A stretch of DNA of 64,000 bases from CAKSFT01 sp045544615 (GTDB lineage Bacteria > Bacillota > Clostridia > UBA1381). The stretch's first letter is position 1; every line of letters begins with the position of its first letter. Location of the stretch: positions 1 to 64,000 of the forward strand of contig JAZPZI010000020.1 of assembly GCA_045544615.1 (NCBI GenBank). Reading direction: 5' to 3'. Positions 25,711 to 34,129 of this stretch are shown piece by piece. The position numbers and the translations under genes were made by a program. The notes below the pieces were generated by a model, which saw nothing but the letters and a program-made list of their open reading frames with translations, searched no databases and was not told the DNA's origin.

Positions 25711-26788
25711 CATTCAGAATTTTAGCGATTTTTTCTTCAACCTTCTTCGCTTCATCATCCAAAATATATCCTGCCTCCATAGTAAAGCTGATCTTCTCGC
25801 CGGCAGCCAAAACCTTGACCTGACCGTTTCGCTTCGCATGCGAATATCCAAGATGCTCCGATGTTGCAGGAAGTACCATACCCATCGACTGCTCATCTGC
25901 TGTTCTCGAAATCCAACGGATACTGAGCGGCAAAACATCCACAGGATGACTCACATAGCACGCACCCACGCCACGCTCATACTGCATTGTGTAGGCACGC
26001 ATATCATCATCGCCCGAATAATACATACTGAAGCATATTTCAGGATTGTAGATTTCACCATCATGTCCCACTTTGTCCATAATTGCAGGATTTTCTTCCA
26101 ATGCATCCATATATGCCGAGAGTTTCGCAGCATCAGGGTGCTCAGGATTAACAAACTTATGTACCTTGATGTGCTCTTTGTCACGCTTTACGCTATAGAC
26201 AAGGTCTGCACCGTCTATCGGCTTGAAGTTGATGTGGCAAAGGTACATATACTCCATTGGTGAGTTCTTCTTGTTTTCGATGCTTACATTTATATTCAGA
26301 ACTGTTCCATCCTCATAAAGCTTACACTGTGGAATGAACTGATACTTTCTGACAAATGCAATGTCGTAGTCGAGGATTCCGCCGACTGTGATGAACTTAC
26401 CACCATCGTCCTCACCGCACTCGATGAATGCCTTTTTGTACTCAATGTTCGGAGTCTCGCCGTGCTGCGGATGCTTGTCGTCTGCCTGTGGCACACCAAA
26501 TGCAGACACGCCGCAATGGTACAAAAATCCGCCATAGGTTTCAAGATAGTTGAGTGTCGGAACAGGCTCTTTTACGGTTGTATTCATTGTCAGGTCACGG
26601 CCGAGCATATTGAGTCTCCAGATTTGCTGACCCTGGAACGGGAGAATTATAAAATAACCCTTTTTGTTCTCAATCTTTAGTGCTTCAACACCTGTTGAAT
26701 ACTTAAATGATGTAGCCTTCATAGCACCATGGCTCAAAAGCTCATTTTCTTCGTTTTTAAAGAACCCTTTATGCAAATTTATCTTCAT
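25706..26788 (-). CDS. DUF4432-family protein (aldose-1-epimerase-like fold)
   Basis: 360 residues from ATG 26788, which has AAAAGGAT 8 bp upstream; the open frame begins at TTG 26797. The beta-rich sequence with GGFLYHCGVSAFG, YLCHINFKP and SIRWISRTADEQSMGMVLPAT fits DUF4432, a galactose-mutarotase-like family linked to carbohydrate catabolism. It is last in a four-gene operon with creatinase-like, ASRT-like and creatininase-like genes. It probably acts on a sugar or sugar derivative; no substrate can be given. Confidence 0.75.
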   Translation of the reverse strand: MKINLHKGFFKNEENELLSHGAMKATSFKYSTGVEALKIENKKGYFIILPFQGQQIWRLNMLGRDLTMNTTVKEPVPTLNYLETYGGFLYHCGVSAFGVPQADDKHPQHGETPNIEYKKAFIECGEDDGGKFITVGGILDYDIAFVRKYQFIPQCKLYEDGTVLNINVSIENKKNSPMEYMYLCHINFKPIDGADLVYSVKRDKEHIKVHKFVNPEHPDAAKLSAYMDALEENPAIMDKVGHDGEIYNPEICFSMYYSGDDDMRAYTMQYERGVGACYVSHPVDVLPLSIRWISRTADEQSMGMVLPATSEHLGYSHAKRNGQVKVLAAGEKISFTMEAGYILDDEAKKVEEKIAKILNA

Positions 26789-26852
26789 TTTAATCAATCC
26801 TTTTTCATTTCAAAAAAGGGCAATAGCCTGCGGCTCTTACCCTTTTTCCTTT

Positions 26853-27587
26853 TTATACTATTTTCTTTTCAAGATATGCAAGCGAAAGCTCAACCATCTT
26901 GTCGCCAAGCTCCTTGTTTGCCTTTGCAGCACTCTTTGTGAACCAGTGATCAATGTCACCGAGTCTGTCGAGCTTAACTGCATCAGGATAGAGTGACATA
27001 AGGATAGAACACTCAAATTCACCTGCGTGGTCGTAACCTGTTGCATTCTGAACTTCTGTGCTCATTGTAGGGATAACCTTAATCCAAGAGAATGGGTCAT
27101 CTCCACCGCCGAGGTTTTCATAGTATGTAGCATAGTTTTCACTACCCCACCAACCTCTGCCCTGAGTCTTCTCAAGGTAGCGCATAGTAGCTCTCTTTGC
27201 AGCTTTCATATATGAAAGTGTCATAGGCATACAGTTTTCCTGCTCGAACTGATGATGAATAACAACGTAGATATTACGGAGTCCTGCATCAAGCATATTC
27301 ATAAATACCTGGAAAAGGTATGCTTCAAAAACATCTTCTTCAATATGAACTGTACCGCTTGTTTCATCGGCAACAGCATAGCTTGAAGGGCTATAATAGA
27401 TTGTCGGAGCAATCATAATTTCTTTCTTTTCTGCGAGCTTTTTGATAAGTCCCTCTGCAACAAGACTGTCGCAACCGTATGAGCAATGCGGTCCGTGATA
27501 TTCTACAGTACCACCGCAGATAACGGTAGGAATTCTTTCTTCCTTTACACGGTTAAGCTCACGTGGAAAACTCATATTATATTCCAT
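26853..27587 (-). CDS. Creatininase-family amidohydrolase
   Basis: 244 residues from ATG 27587 (GAGGTG 8 bp upstream); the longer frame runs back into the preceding gene. The metal site of the family is present: Glu-x-His in GGTVEYHGPH, Asp in SYGCDS, then a His pair in VVIHHQFEQEN where relatives have NGHGGN, and Glu in AGEFE. Creatininase-family enzymes open cyclic or linear amides, including creatinine and formamido-pyrimidines. The start is 11 bp after the ASRT-like gene, so the two are cotranscribed. Confidence 0.85.
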   Translation of the reverse strand: MEYNMSFPRELNRVKEERIPTVICGGTVEYHGPHCSYGCDSLVAEGLIKKLAEKKEIMIAPTIYYSPSSYAVADETSGTVHIEEDVFEAYLFQVFMNMLDAGLRNIYVVIHHQFEQENCMPMTLSYMKAAKRATMRYLEKTQGRGWWGSENYATYYENLGGGDDPFSWIKVIPTMSTEVQNATGYDHAGEFECSILMSLYPDAVKLDRLGDIDHWFTKSAAKANKELGDKMVELSLAYLEKKIV

Positions 27588-27597
27588 AATCTGCACC

Positions 27598-27966
27598 TCA
27601 TTCCGTATAAGCAAGTGTTGTATAGAACGCAAGATTTGCCTGAGTATTGTCAAGTCTGCCGTACTGAACAACAATTTCACAATTTGAAGTAAGCTTCATA
27701 GCATACTGAGTTTCCAATGGCACTTCAAAACCACACATATCGTCGATGTTGTTTGTGCGGAAGCAACGAACTCTGCCTGCTTTTACAGTCCACTTGATAT
27801 CCTCGTATGCGTCCTTATCTGTAAAGTAAAGCTTTACAGCGATTTCTGCATCCTTTTTGGTGTCATTTACAATAATTACAGATTCGTGACCCTTTGCAAC
27901 GCCCTCTCCTGCAGGAGGAAGCTCGCAATCAGGGATAATCCATACTTTTTTACCTATATTAGCCAT
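27598..27966 (-). CDS. Anabaena sensory rhodopsin transducer (ASRT)-like protein
   Basis: 122 residues, all-beta. The N-terminus GKKVWIIPDCELPPAG, followed by GHESVIIVNDT and LYFTDKDAYEDIKWTV, matches the small ASRT family. Despite its name, most members sit in organisms without rhodopsins and next to carbohydrate genes, so a small-molecule-binding or enzymatic role is thought likely. No rhodopsin is present here. The start codon overlaps the end of the M24 gene by 8 bp, giving translational coupling. Confidence 0.8.
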   Translation of the reverse strand: MANIGKKVWIIPDCELPPAGEGVAKGHESVIIVNDTKKDAEIAVKLYFTDKDAYEDIKWTVKAGRVRCFRTNNIDDMCGFEVPLETQYAMKLTSNCEIVVQYGRLDNTQANLAFYTTLAYTE

Positions 27967-29134
27967 CGATTTCTATAATTCCTTTCTTCAAGTAATCTGT
28001 CATTGAGATACAACCGTTCTCGCCAACAACGATACCCTTTTCCCATCTTGTACCAAATGTAGGACCTGAGATAAATGTATCAACCTGGAAAGTCATATTC
28101 TTTTCGAGGCGGTAATCTGATGTTGTTTCCATCCAAGGAGCTTCAACTTCGATCATACCTGTGCCGTGGCAAGGTCCGTATACGAAGTTTTCCTTGAAGC
28201 CGTTTTCTTCAAAGAGCTTGTAGAAGCCCTTTGTGATATCGCTTGCCATAACGCCGGCCTTGATCTGCTCTGTTGTCCAGTCGTGAGCCTTCAAACAGAA
28301 ATCAATGTATCTTCTGCGATCGTCGTCAAGCTTACCCATGATAACAGGCAAACCGATTGCAGGTGAGTAACCGTCAATCTTAGCTGACAAGTTAAGCTGT
28401 ACAACATCGCCCTTGTTGATTGTCTTATATGTAGAACGGCTGATTGCGTGACGTGTTGATTCCTGGCTGAATACGTACATTGGCAAACCTTCGTATTCTG
28501 CACCGTGCTCATAGATAACCTTCTGAGCAATACCAACCATCTGCAACTCTGTTACGCCAGGCTTCAAGTTCTTGATAACTTCGTCTGTTGCGATTTCGAT
28601 GATTCTGAAACCTTCCTTGATACAAGCAAGCTCGTTTTCAGACTTAATCTTTCTGAGCTCAACCATGATATCGTTACACTTTACGATTTCAGCCTTTGGA
28701 TAGTTTTCAACCAAGCCTTCGTAGATAGGAAGTGTACATTCAACATAGCTTCCCAAACCGATTTTGATGCACTCGCCTGAAACACCGATAGCCTTGAATA
28801 CATCCTTGAATGTATCACACTTGAGTTCAGGATATGAAGGATCAGCTGATTCTCTGAAATCCTTCAATACGAAAACCTTATCAAGCTTACCAAAATCCTT
28901 TGCAAAGATTGCAGACTCAGGTCCGCACATAAGTGCTGCGTCACCGTTTGCTGAAATTGCAACGCCGGCTCTTTCGAACAAAGGCCAGAAACCGCTGAAA
29001 TATCTTGCGTTTGCATAGTCTGATTCAGTACTTGCAACAACCATTACGTCAAGACCCTTTTCACGGATAAGTTTTGCTGCTTTTGCAATTCTTTCTTTGT
29101 ACTCATAATCCGGAATACATACTCTGTTTGCCAT
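27959..29134 (-). CDS. Creatinase-like M24 (pita-bread fold) hydrolase
   Basis: 391 residues from ATG 29134, which has AAAGGAG 9 bp upstream. An N-terminal creatinase domain (SDYANARYFSGF) precedes the C-terminal pita-bread domain. Of the five metal ligands in M24 peptidases, both Asp positions are changed (GDVVQLNLSAKIDGYSPAIG has Asn and Ala), while His in CHGTGM and a late Glu in WEKGIVV remain. This fits metal-independent creatinase-type C-N hydrolysis rather than a prolidase. First gene of the operon. Confidence 0.8.
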   Translation of the reverse strand: MANRVCIPDYEYKERIAKAAKLIREKGLDVMVVASTESDYANARYFSGFWPLFERAGVAISANGDAALMCGPESAIFAKDFGKLDKVFVLKDFRESADPSYPELKCDTFKDVFKAIGVSGECIKIGLGSYVECTLPIYEGLVENYPKAEIVKCNDIMVELRKIKSENELACIKEGFRIIEIATDEVIKNLKPGVTELQMVGIAQKVIYEHGAEYEGLPMYVFSQESTRHAISRSTYKTINKGDVVQLNLSAKIDGYSPAIGLPVIMGKLDDDRRRYIDFCLKAHDWTTEQIKAGVMASDITKGFYKLFEENGFKENFVYGPCHGTGMIEVEAPWMETTSDYRLEKNMTFQVDTFISGPTFGTRWEKGIVVGENGCISMTDYLKKGIIEIDG

Positions 29135-29193
29135 TTTACATTTCTCCTTTAATTTCAATTTCAACTGGATCTCAGTCCTTTTCTTTTAACATT

Positions 29194-29207
29194 GTATCAT
29201 ACGATAC
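29194..29207. promoter_or_regulatory. Inverted repeat over the -10 of the catabolic operon
   Basis: GTATC-ATAC-GATAC lies upstream of the M24 gene and overlaps the reverse-strand -10 TACAAT. The -35 candidate AAGACA is 18 bp away. A plausible operator, though AraC proteins usually use direct repeats. Confidence 0.4.
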
Positions 29208-29265
29208 TCTGTTTTGTCTTTAGATAATATTAAAAATTTCGTTTGCACAATATTTAATAATTATT

Positions 29266-30138
29266 CTATAGTTCCAGCCTTGTCTTTATCGATTTGATAT
29301 AGTCAGACGGTGCTTTATACTCATATTTTTTAAAGAGTCTGCTGAAATAATGGATAGACGAAAAACCGAGCTTTTCCGAGATTTCTGTAAGGTTCAGGTT
29401 GCCTTCACGGATAAGACGCTTTGCCTCTTTAATCTTCAGCGTATTTATATAGTTAATGATTGTAATACCAAATGTCTTTTTAAACGAACTGCAAAGCGTA
29501 GTCTTATTTGTGCTGTAGATAAAGCACAGCTCGTTTAGGTTGATGTTCTCCCTGAAGTTTTCGTTGATATACTTGTAGATTTCAAAAATCTTCGGGTCAG
29601 CCTGGAGTTCCTTATTGTTTGCATCAAGAAGCTTTGTGCTTCTTACAAGTTCAATCAGAAGAGTCTCAAGCTTCAGCCTGATAAGCTGGTCTGCACCGTA
29701 AGGGTAATCCTTTCTCTTTTTCATATCCTTCTGGTTCGGAACATCATAAGGAGGCAGAAATACAGAACGGCCTTCCTTTATGATTTCGGTCAGGAGCTTT
29801 TGCTGGTCGACAGTAAGCTCTGCTGACATTTCCGAGAAGATATCAAGGTCGGGGCAGTTACACTCAAAGCCGATGATGATAACATTCGGGGCATTGTCCC
29901 CATCACAGGCGAGGAAATGGTTTTCTCCCGCTTTGTGGATTACGAGCCTGTTCTTTTCAAGCTTACCCGAATAGTTCTCCGACTTTATGTTGATTGTTCC
30001 GTTATCCACATATACGAGTTCACGGAAAGCATGGCTGTCGTTGAAGGTGTGATACTGCTTTGTAAACTCAAAATAATGGATATTGGCAAGTCTTGTGACT
30101 TCTATTTTTGTTTCAAATTTCTTTAATTTAAATTCCAT
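29266..30138 (-). CDS. AraC-family regulator upstream of the catabolic operon
   Basis: 290 residues from ATG 30138 (GGGTGA upstream; GTG at 30147 is also in frame). An N-terminal cupin region includes the HKAGENHFLACDG strand. A C-terminal double HTH includes INLNELCFIYSTNKTTLCSSF, then LTEISEKLGFSSIHYFSRLFKKY and APSDYIKS. It lies on the same strand directly ahead of the M24-ASRT-creatininase-DUF4432 genes, which it probably controls. Confidence 0.9.
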   Translation of the reverse strand: MEFKLKKFETKIEVTRLANIHYFEFTKQYHTFNDSHAFRELVYVDNGTINIKSENYSGKLEKNRLVIHKAGENHFLACDGDNAPNVIIIGFECNCPDLDIFSEMSAELTVDQQKLLTEIIKEGRSVFLPPYDVPNQKDMKKRKDYPYGADQLIRLKLETLLIELVRSTKLLDANNKELQADPKIFEIYKYINENFRENINLNELCFIYSTNKTTLCSSFKKTFGITIINYINTLKIKEAKRLIREGNLNLTEISEKLGFSSIHYFSRLFKKYEYKAPSDYIKSIKTRLEL

Positions 30139-30155
30139 ATAATTCACCCGATTTT

Positions 30156-30184
30156 ATTTTAACATATTTTTCCCGTTAGGTCAA
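30156..30184 (-). promoter_or_regulatory. Promoter of the AraC-type gene
   Basis: Reverse strand TTGACC (30184-30179), 17 bp, TAAAAT (30161-30156), back-to-back with the promoter at 30200. Confidence 0.65.
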
Positions 30185-30199
30185 TAGTGAAAATTCCCG

Positions 30200-30228
30200 T
30201 TGACATTTTTTTTAAAGTGATTTATAAT
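30200..30228 (+). promoter_or_regulatory. Consensus promoter of the 189-residue gene
   Basis: TTGACA (30200-30205), 17 bp, TATAAT (30223-30228): perfect hexamers, implying strong expression. Confidence 0.75.
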
Positions 30229-30262
30229 AATTTTAAGAACGCATCAAAAAGGAGAATTAGCG

Positions 30263-30832
30263 ATGATTTACAGACATATGTATGTTGGATACAAAAAGAG
30301 CGGCAAGATTAAATTCAAGGAAAATGATAAGGTTATAACCTCATCTGCTGCAAACTTTAAGGATATGACCTTTGTATATTTTGAATCAAAAGATAAGGAT
30401 GTTGACATCTATGATGTCTGTGAAGGCGATATGAAGCCCTTCCCTGACGGCAGAGAATGGTTTGAGATGCCAAAAATCTTCCACTATTATGACCCTGAAA
30501 AGGACGAGGACTGGGAAAGAAAAGAGCCTAACAAAAAACCTTATTACAGAGTAAACAAGCTGAAGATGGATAAGGTCGCAAGCTACATATACTACCATGT
30601 AGACCACCAGAACACAAACCAATGGAACTGTGATAAATTCTTCTCAATTTTTATTTACGGTGACCTGATTGTTCTTTACGCAGAAGAGCCTACCGAGAGA
30701 ATTACATGGGATGACCTCAAGGGAAAACTCCATGTTCCGGGGCTTTCAAACTGGTCAGACCTTATGTACCAGCACTTCGCAGAATGGCCCGAAGGCAAAA
30801 AAGCCGCACTCCTTCTTGAACTCGAAGAGTAA
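30263..30832 (+). CDS. Unassigned soluble protein, 189 residues
   Basis: ATG 30263 with AAAAAGGAG upstream. Aromatic- and charge-rich (many Tyr, Trp, Asp, Lys), with no signal peptide, membrane segment or Cys-metal motif. Features are YVGYKKSGKIKF at the N-terminus, a WFEMPKIFHYYDPEKDEDW stretch and a C-terminal WSDLMYQHFAEWPEGKKAALLLE. I do not recognise a family. It has its own perfect promoter and terminator, so it is a stand-alone, probably well expressed gene. Confidence 0.75.
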   Translation: MIYRHMYVGYKKSGKIKFKENDKVITSSAANFKDMTFVYFESKDKDVDIYDVCEGDMKPFPDGREWFEMPKIFHYYDPEKDEDWERKEPNKKPYYRVNKLKMDKVASYIYYHVDHQNTNQWNCDKFFSIFIYGDLIVLYAEEPTERITWDDLKGKLHVPGLSNWSDLMYQHFAEWPEGKKAALLLELEE

Positions 30833-30836
30833 TTTC

Positions 30837-30868
30837 AAAAACCCGAAGAAATTTCTTCGGGTTTTTTA
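30837..30868 (+). terminator. Terminator of the 189-residue gene
   Basis: ACCCGAAGAAA and its perfect complement, flanked by A-run and T-run. Confidence 0.9.
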
Positions 30869-30962
30869 AGTTAGTCTATGGTTGATTTTTAAAACCACCT
30901 ATGTTATAATAAATGTGTATGCACTTTTGCAGAACACATCCTGAAAAATAAGAGGAAAAAAT

Positions 30963-32498
30963 ATGAATAGAATTTTTATAAAAGCAACAGATATAGACCC
31001 CGTTACCGAAATACTCGGAGGAGAATTTGATAAAACCAAAGCTTCCACTTCCATAGACGGTCAAAGAGTTGATGGATATCTCCTGACCCTTACCAATGAC
31101 CTTTTATGGAAACTGGACCAGTTTTTTTCAGTTCCCGCAAATATGCGCTATAAAATCATTGCAGAAACAGACTCGGAAACTTCAAAAGCATTCTGTTATC
31201 TCCCGAATCCTGCCGCAAATAACATTTCTTCAGGCCACGATATCAAAACCTTCAATCACTTTGCGGACAACAATAATATGGGATTATATGACATACATCT
31301 TCTTTTCCCATGCTCACTGGATAACTTTGACGAAAGCTATATAAAACCGGTGACCTGCGAGCTATGCGATCAATTTCTTGATGCCGCTCACGACAGAAGT
31401 TCACTCGAATTCAAAGGCGACTTCGTCAAAAAGCTAAAGAGGTGTTTTCTTGGTTATTTCACTATTTTTACCGATTTAAGAGGAGTGAAATACCCTCAGG
31501 TCTGTATGGCAACACTATCAAAACACAAAGAAACCAATGTGGGAGTTCTGAATTTGTCTATAATCTCGGGCGCATTCCCCGGTCACCATATTCTGACCGA
31601 CTTTTGTGCCAGAGCTTTATGTATTGAAGACACTTCCCAAACCGTATACGACTGGTTATCAAAAATGGGAATTACCGTTTACGGCACCCCGAGAAGTGTT
31701 GTATTTGCATACAACGAACTGAGCGATGAGTCAATTCTTAATGCACTTGTTGCCGAAGCAATCCCCTCGGGTGCGATAGTCGGAGACGGATTTACAAAAA
31801 AACTCAACGAAAACCTTGCTCAATATGATACGGCAAAGGTTTACGCCTCTGAAGTCTGCCTGATAGAAATTATTCCTTTGGCTGACTATTGTCTTGATAC
31901 GATAACAAGAATTTCGGACCAGACTGTTGAGTTGTTTTTCATCGAACTGTTGTTATTACAAGACGCTGCCATCAGCAGAATCAGTTCAAAGATTCTTGAT
32001 AATCTTAATAAGGAAACCAAGAAAAAAGCCAAATTAAAGGATAACCTTTTAGACGAATTGGTATGCGAATCAGCACAGGCAATATTGTTTTTTGACCTAA
32101 ACGAATTTCTCTTTCCTACAGTTCGGTTATCTGCCGAAAATGTTGCTAAATGTTTTGGCATAGACCGCCAGATGGCTACATATGAAAAGTATAAGAACAT
32201 ACTTGACCAGTTAATCACTCTGCGAAACGACAGACAGGCGGAAATAAAAAATTCCTCCCTGAACTCGGTTTTATTTGTTTTGACTTTGGCTCAGGTTTTT
32301 CCGTTATTTTTAAGCGGATACAAATACCTTTTCAATTCACAAATAAGCTCAAGCGATATCATTCCTGCAATATACGGAGTGTTATCCTGTGTTTCAATGT
32401 GGGTAATCTACAGATTAACCATCATGCTTCGTTCACACCAAAAAAAGAAGCAAAAAAACAAAACAATTTCAGGAGATGCTAATCATTGGAAGAACTGA
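30963..32498 (+). CDS. Unassigned protein with C-terminal transmembrane pair, 511 residues
   Basis: ATG 30963 preceded by AGAGGA. About 430 soluble residues are followed by a basic patch and two membrane segments (VLFVLTLAQVFPLFLSG and IIPAIYGVLSCVSMWVIY), then a very Lys-rich tail, so the body is probably cytoplasmic and tethered. The soluble part has no motif I know. The end overlaps the amidohydrolase gene by 13 bp, a sign of coupled translation and possibly a shared process. Confidence 0.75.
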   Translation: MNRIFIKATDIDPVTEILGGEFDKTKASTSIDGQRVDGYLLTLTNDLLWKLDQFFSVPANMRYKIIAETDSETSKAFCYLPNPAANNISSGHDIKTFNHFADNNNMGLYDIHLLFPCSLDNFDESYIKPVTCELCDQFLDAAHDRSSLEFKGDFVKKLKRCFLGYFTIFTDLRGVKYPQVCMATLSKHKETNVGVLNLSIISGAFPGHHILTDFCARALCIEDTSQTVYDWLSKMGITVYGTPRSVVFAYNELSDESILNALVAEAIPSGAIVGDGFTKKLNENLAQYDTAKVYASEVCLIEIIPLADYCLDTITRISDQTVELFFIELLLLQDAAISRISSKILDNLNKETKKKAKLKDNLLDELVCESAQAILFFDLNEFLFPTVRLSAENVAKCFGIDRQMATYEKYKNILDQLITLRNDRQAEIKNSSLNSVLFVLTLAQVFPLFLSGYKYLFNSQISSSDIIPAIYGVLSCVSMWVIYRLTIMLRSHQKKKQKNKTISGDANHWKN

Positions 32499-34081
32499 TT
32501 TTAAAAAATTGCACCATACACGATAACGGAGAACTAACGCTCTGCGACATCCTTATCCGTAACGGGTTAATTGAAAAAATCGATACAACCCTTTCACTTG
32601 ACGGCAAATTTGTCACCGACTGCTGCGGCAATCTTGTTTTGCCCGGGTTTATTGATTCACATCTGCACATCCCCGGTCATATGTTATATGAGGCATGCGG
32701 CATCTGCCTCGATGAATGCCAAACAGTACCCGAATATATTGCAATGCTCAATGAATACAAGAATCGTTTCCCAAAAGGGAAGGCAGTGCTCGGCTTTGGT
32801 TGGTGGGATGATATCATATATAAGTCGGACGAATATATCAATGATACAAATTTTGCAAAGCTCATTGACGATATTTTCCCTGATAACCCTGTTATACTCT
32901 ATTCAGCAGACTTTCATAGCGCATGGTGCAACACTCCGGCCTTGGACCGGATGAATATCACAAAAGACACCACTCCCCCCGTAAACGGGATAATAGAGCG
33001 AACAAAAAACGGTGAACTCTCCGGCTTTTTAAGAGGCAAAGCTACTAATTCAATTAAAGAAAAAGAAGAAGTCTTCTCTTTTTCCGAAGCAGATTTTGAG
33101 GTGGCATTTAAAAAATATCAGGATCTTTTGCTGTCTTATGGCATAACAACAGTACAAACCCTGATGTTTATCGGAATATCCGCCGAAAAAGCATGGTCTG
33201 TGCTGAAACGCCTGGAAGAAAACAACGAGTTGATTATCAACATCAACGGCTATGTTCCTGCCGAACCGGACGACGAACCGGCAGATCTTTTGAACAGATA
33301 TTTCAAGATGCAATCCCTCAGCTCGAAAAAAATCAAAATAAATACAGTTAAAATATATATTGACGGTGTTGTCGAAAATCAGACTGCATATCTGAAATCG
33401 CCCTATAGCAACAACACCTCCAATTGCGGGCTTTTATACTGGGAGCCGGAAAAGCTCAACAGGCTTTGCAGCTTGCTCGAAGAAAACTCCATTCAGATTC
33501 ACGCTCACACAATAGGCGACGCCGCTACAAGCGTTATCCTCAAAGCCCTGAACTACGCCCAGAAGAATCATGGCAACAATAATTGCAGACACATCCTCGC
33601 ACACCTTCAGGTGATTGACCAAAACGATCTGGCACTCTTTAAAGAAACAAACGCAATCGCCTGTGTTCAGCCATTCTGGATAAACGGAAATCTCAATGAC
33701 ACCTCACTTGACTCAATTTTGCTCGGAGACCGTGCAAAAGATGAATACCCAATAAGAAGTTTTATAGAAAACGGAATACGGCTGATATCATCAAGTGATT
33801 CACCGGTAACCGAAAAACCGCTACCTTTTATTGCTATTCATAACGCAGTCAACAGGACACACGCCGAGAAAGCAGACCTTGATGATATGATTCAAAGCTA
33901 CACATCGCACTCCGCTTTTGCCCTGATGCGAGAAACAGAAATCGGCAGGATAAAACCGGGTATGATTGCGGATCTGGTTGTGACTTCAGAAAATTTATAT
34001 TTAATCCCCGAATCTGACATTGGCAAAACTAAATGCTTGTTAACGATAGTTGACGGGAAAATTATATACAACAATTTGTAA
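32486..34081 (+). CDS. Amidohydrolase family 3 (YtcJ-like) enzyme
   Basis: 531 residues. It starts at TTG 32486 with AGGAG about 11 bp upstream, inside the preceding gene. Metal-site motifs are in order: LPGFIDSHLHIPGH (His-x-His), IQIHAHTIGDAA, HILAHLQV and SSSDSPV with the late Asp. A small N-terminal beta domain and the GMIADLVV ending complete the composite site typical of the family. The family hydrolyses C-N bonds in N-formyl, N-acyl or ring substrates; substrate unknown. No signal peptide. Confidence 0.88.
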   Translation: MEELILKNCTIHDNGELTLCDILIRNGLIEKIDTTLSLDGKFVTDCCGNLVLPGFIDSHLHIPGHMLYEACGICLDECQTVPEYIAMLNEYKNRFPKGKAVLGFGWWDDIIYKSDEYINDTNFAKLIDDIFPDNPVILYSADFHSAWCNTPALDRMNITKDTTPPVNGIIERTKNGELSGFLRGKATNSIKEKEEVFSFSEADFEVAFKKYQDLLLSYGITTVQTLMFIGISAEKAWSVLKRLEENNELIININGYVPAEPDDEPADLLNRYFKMQSLSSKKIKINTVKIYIDGVVENQTAYLKSPYSNNTSNCGLLYWEPEKLNRLCSLLEENSIQIHAHTIGDAATSVILKALNYAQKNHGNNNCRHILAHLQVIDQNDLALFKETNAIACVQPFWINGNLNDTSLDSILLGDRAKDEYPIRSFIENGIRLISSSDSPVTEKPLPFIAIHNAVNRTHAEKADLDDMIQSYTSHSAFALMRETEIGRIKPGMIADLVVTSENLYLIPESDIGKTKCLLTIVDGKIIYNNL

Positions 34082-34101
34082 TATTACGGAGGAGCCCGTA
34101 T

Positions 34102-34122
34102 ATGATCATCCGATACGGCTAA
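34102..34122 (+). CDS. Candidate 6-codon leader peptide ahead of comEC
   Basis: ATG-ATC-ATC-CGA-TAC-GGC-TAA (MIIRYG), with a strong GGAGGAG 8-9 bp upstream. The comEC ATG lies 7 bp after this stop and has no ribosome binding site of its own. Arms AGCC-CGTAT and ATACG-GCT flank the mini-ORF. It may deliver ribosomes to comEC by reinitiation. Confidence 0.35.
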   Translation: MIIRYG

Positions 34123-34129
34123 TACTTTT

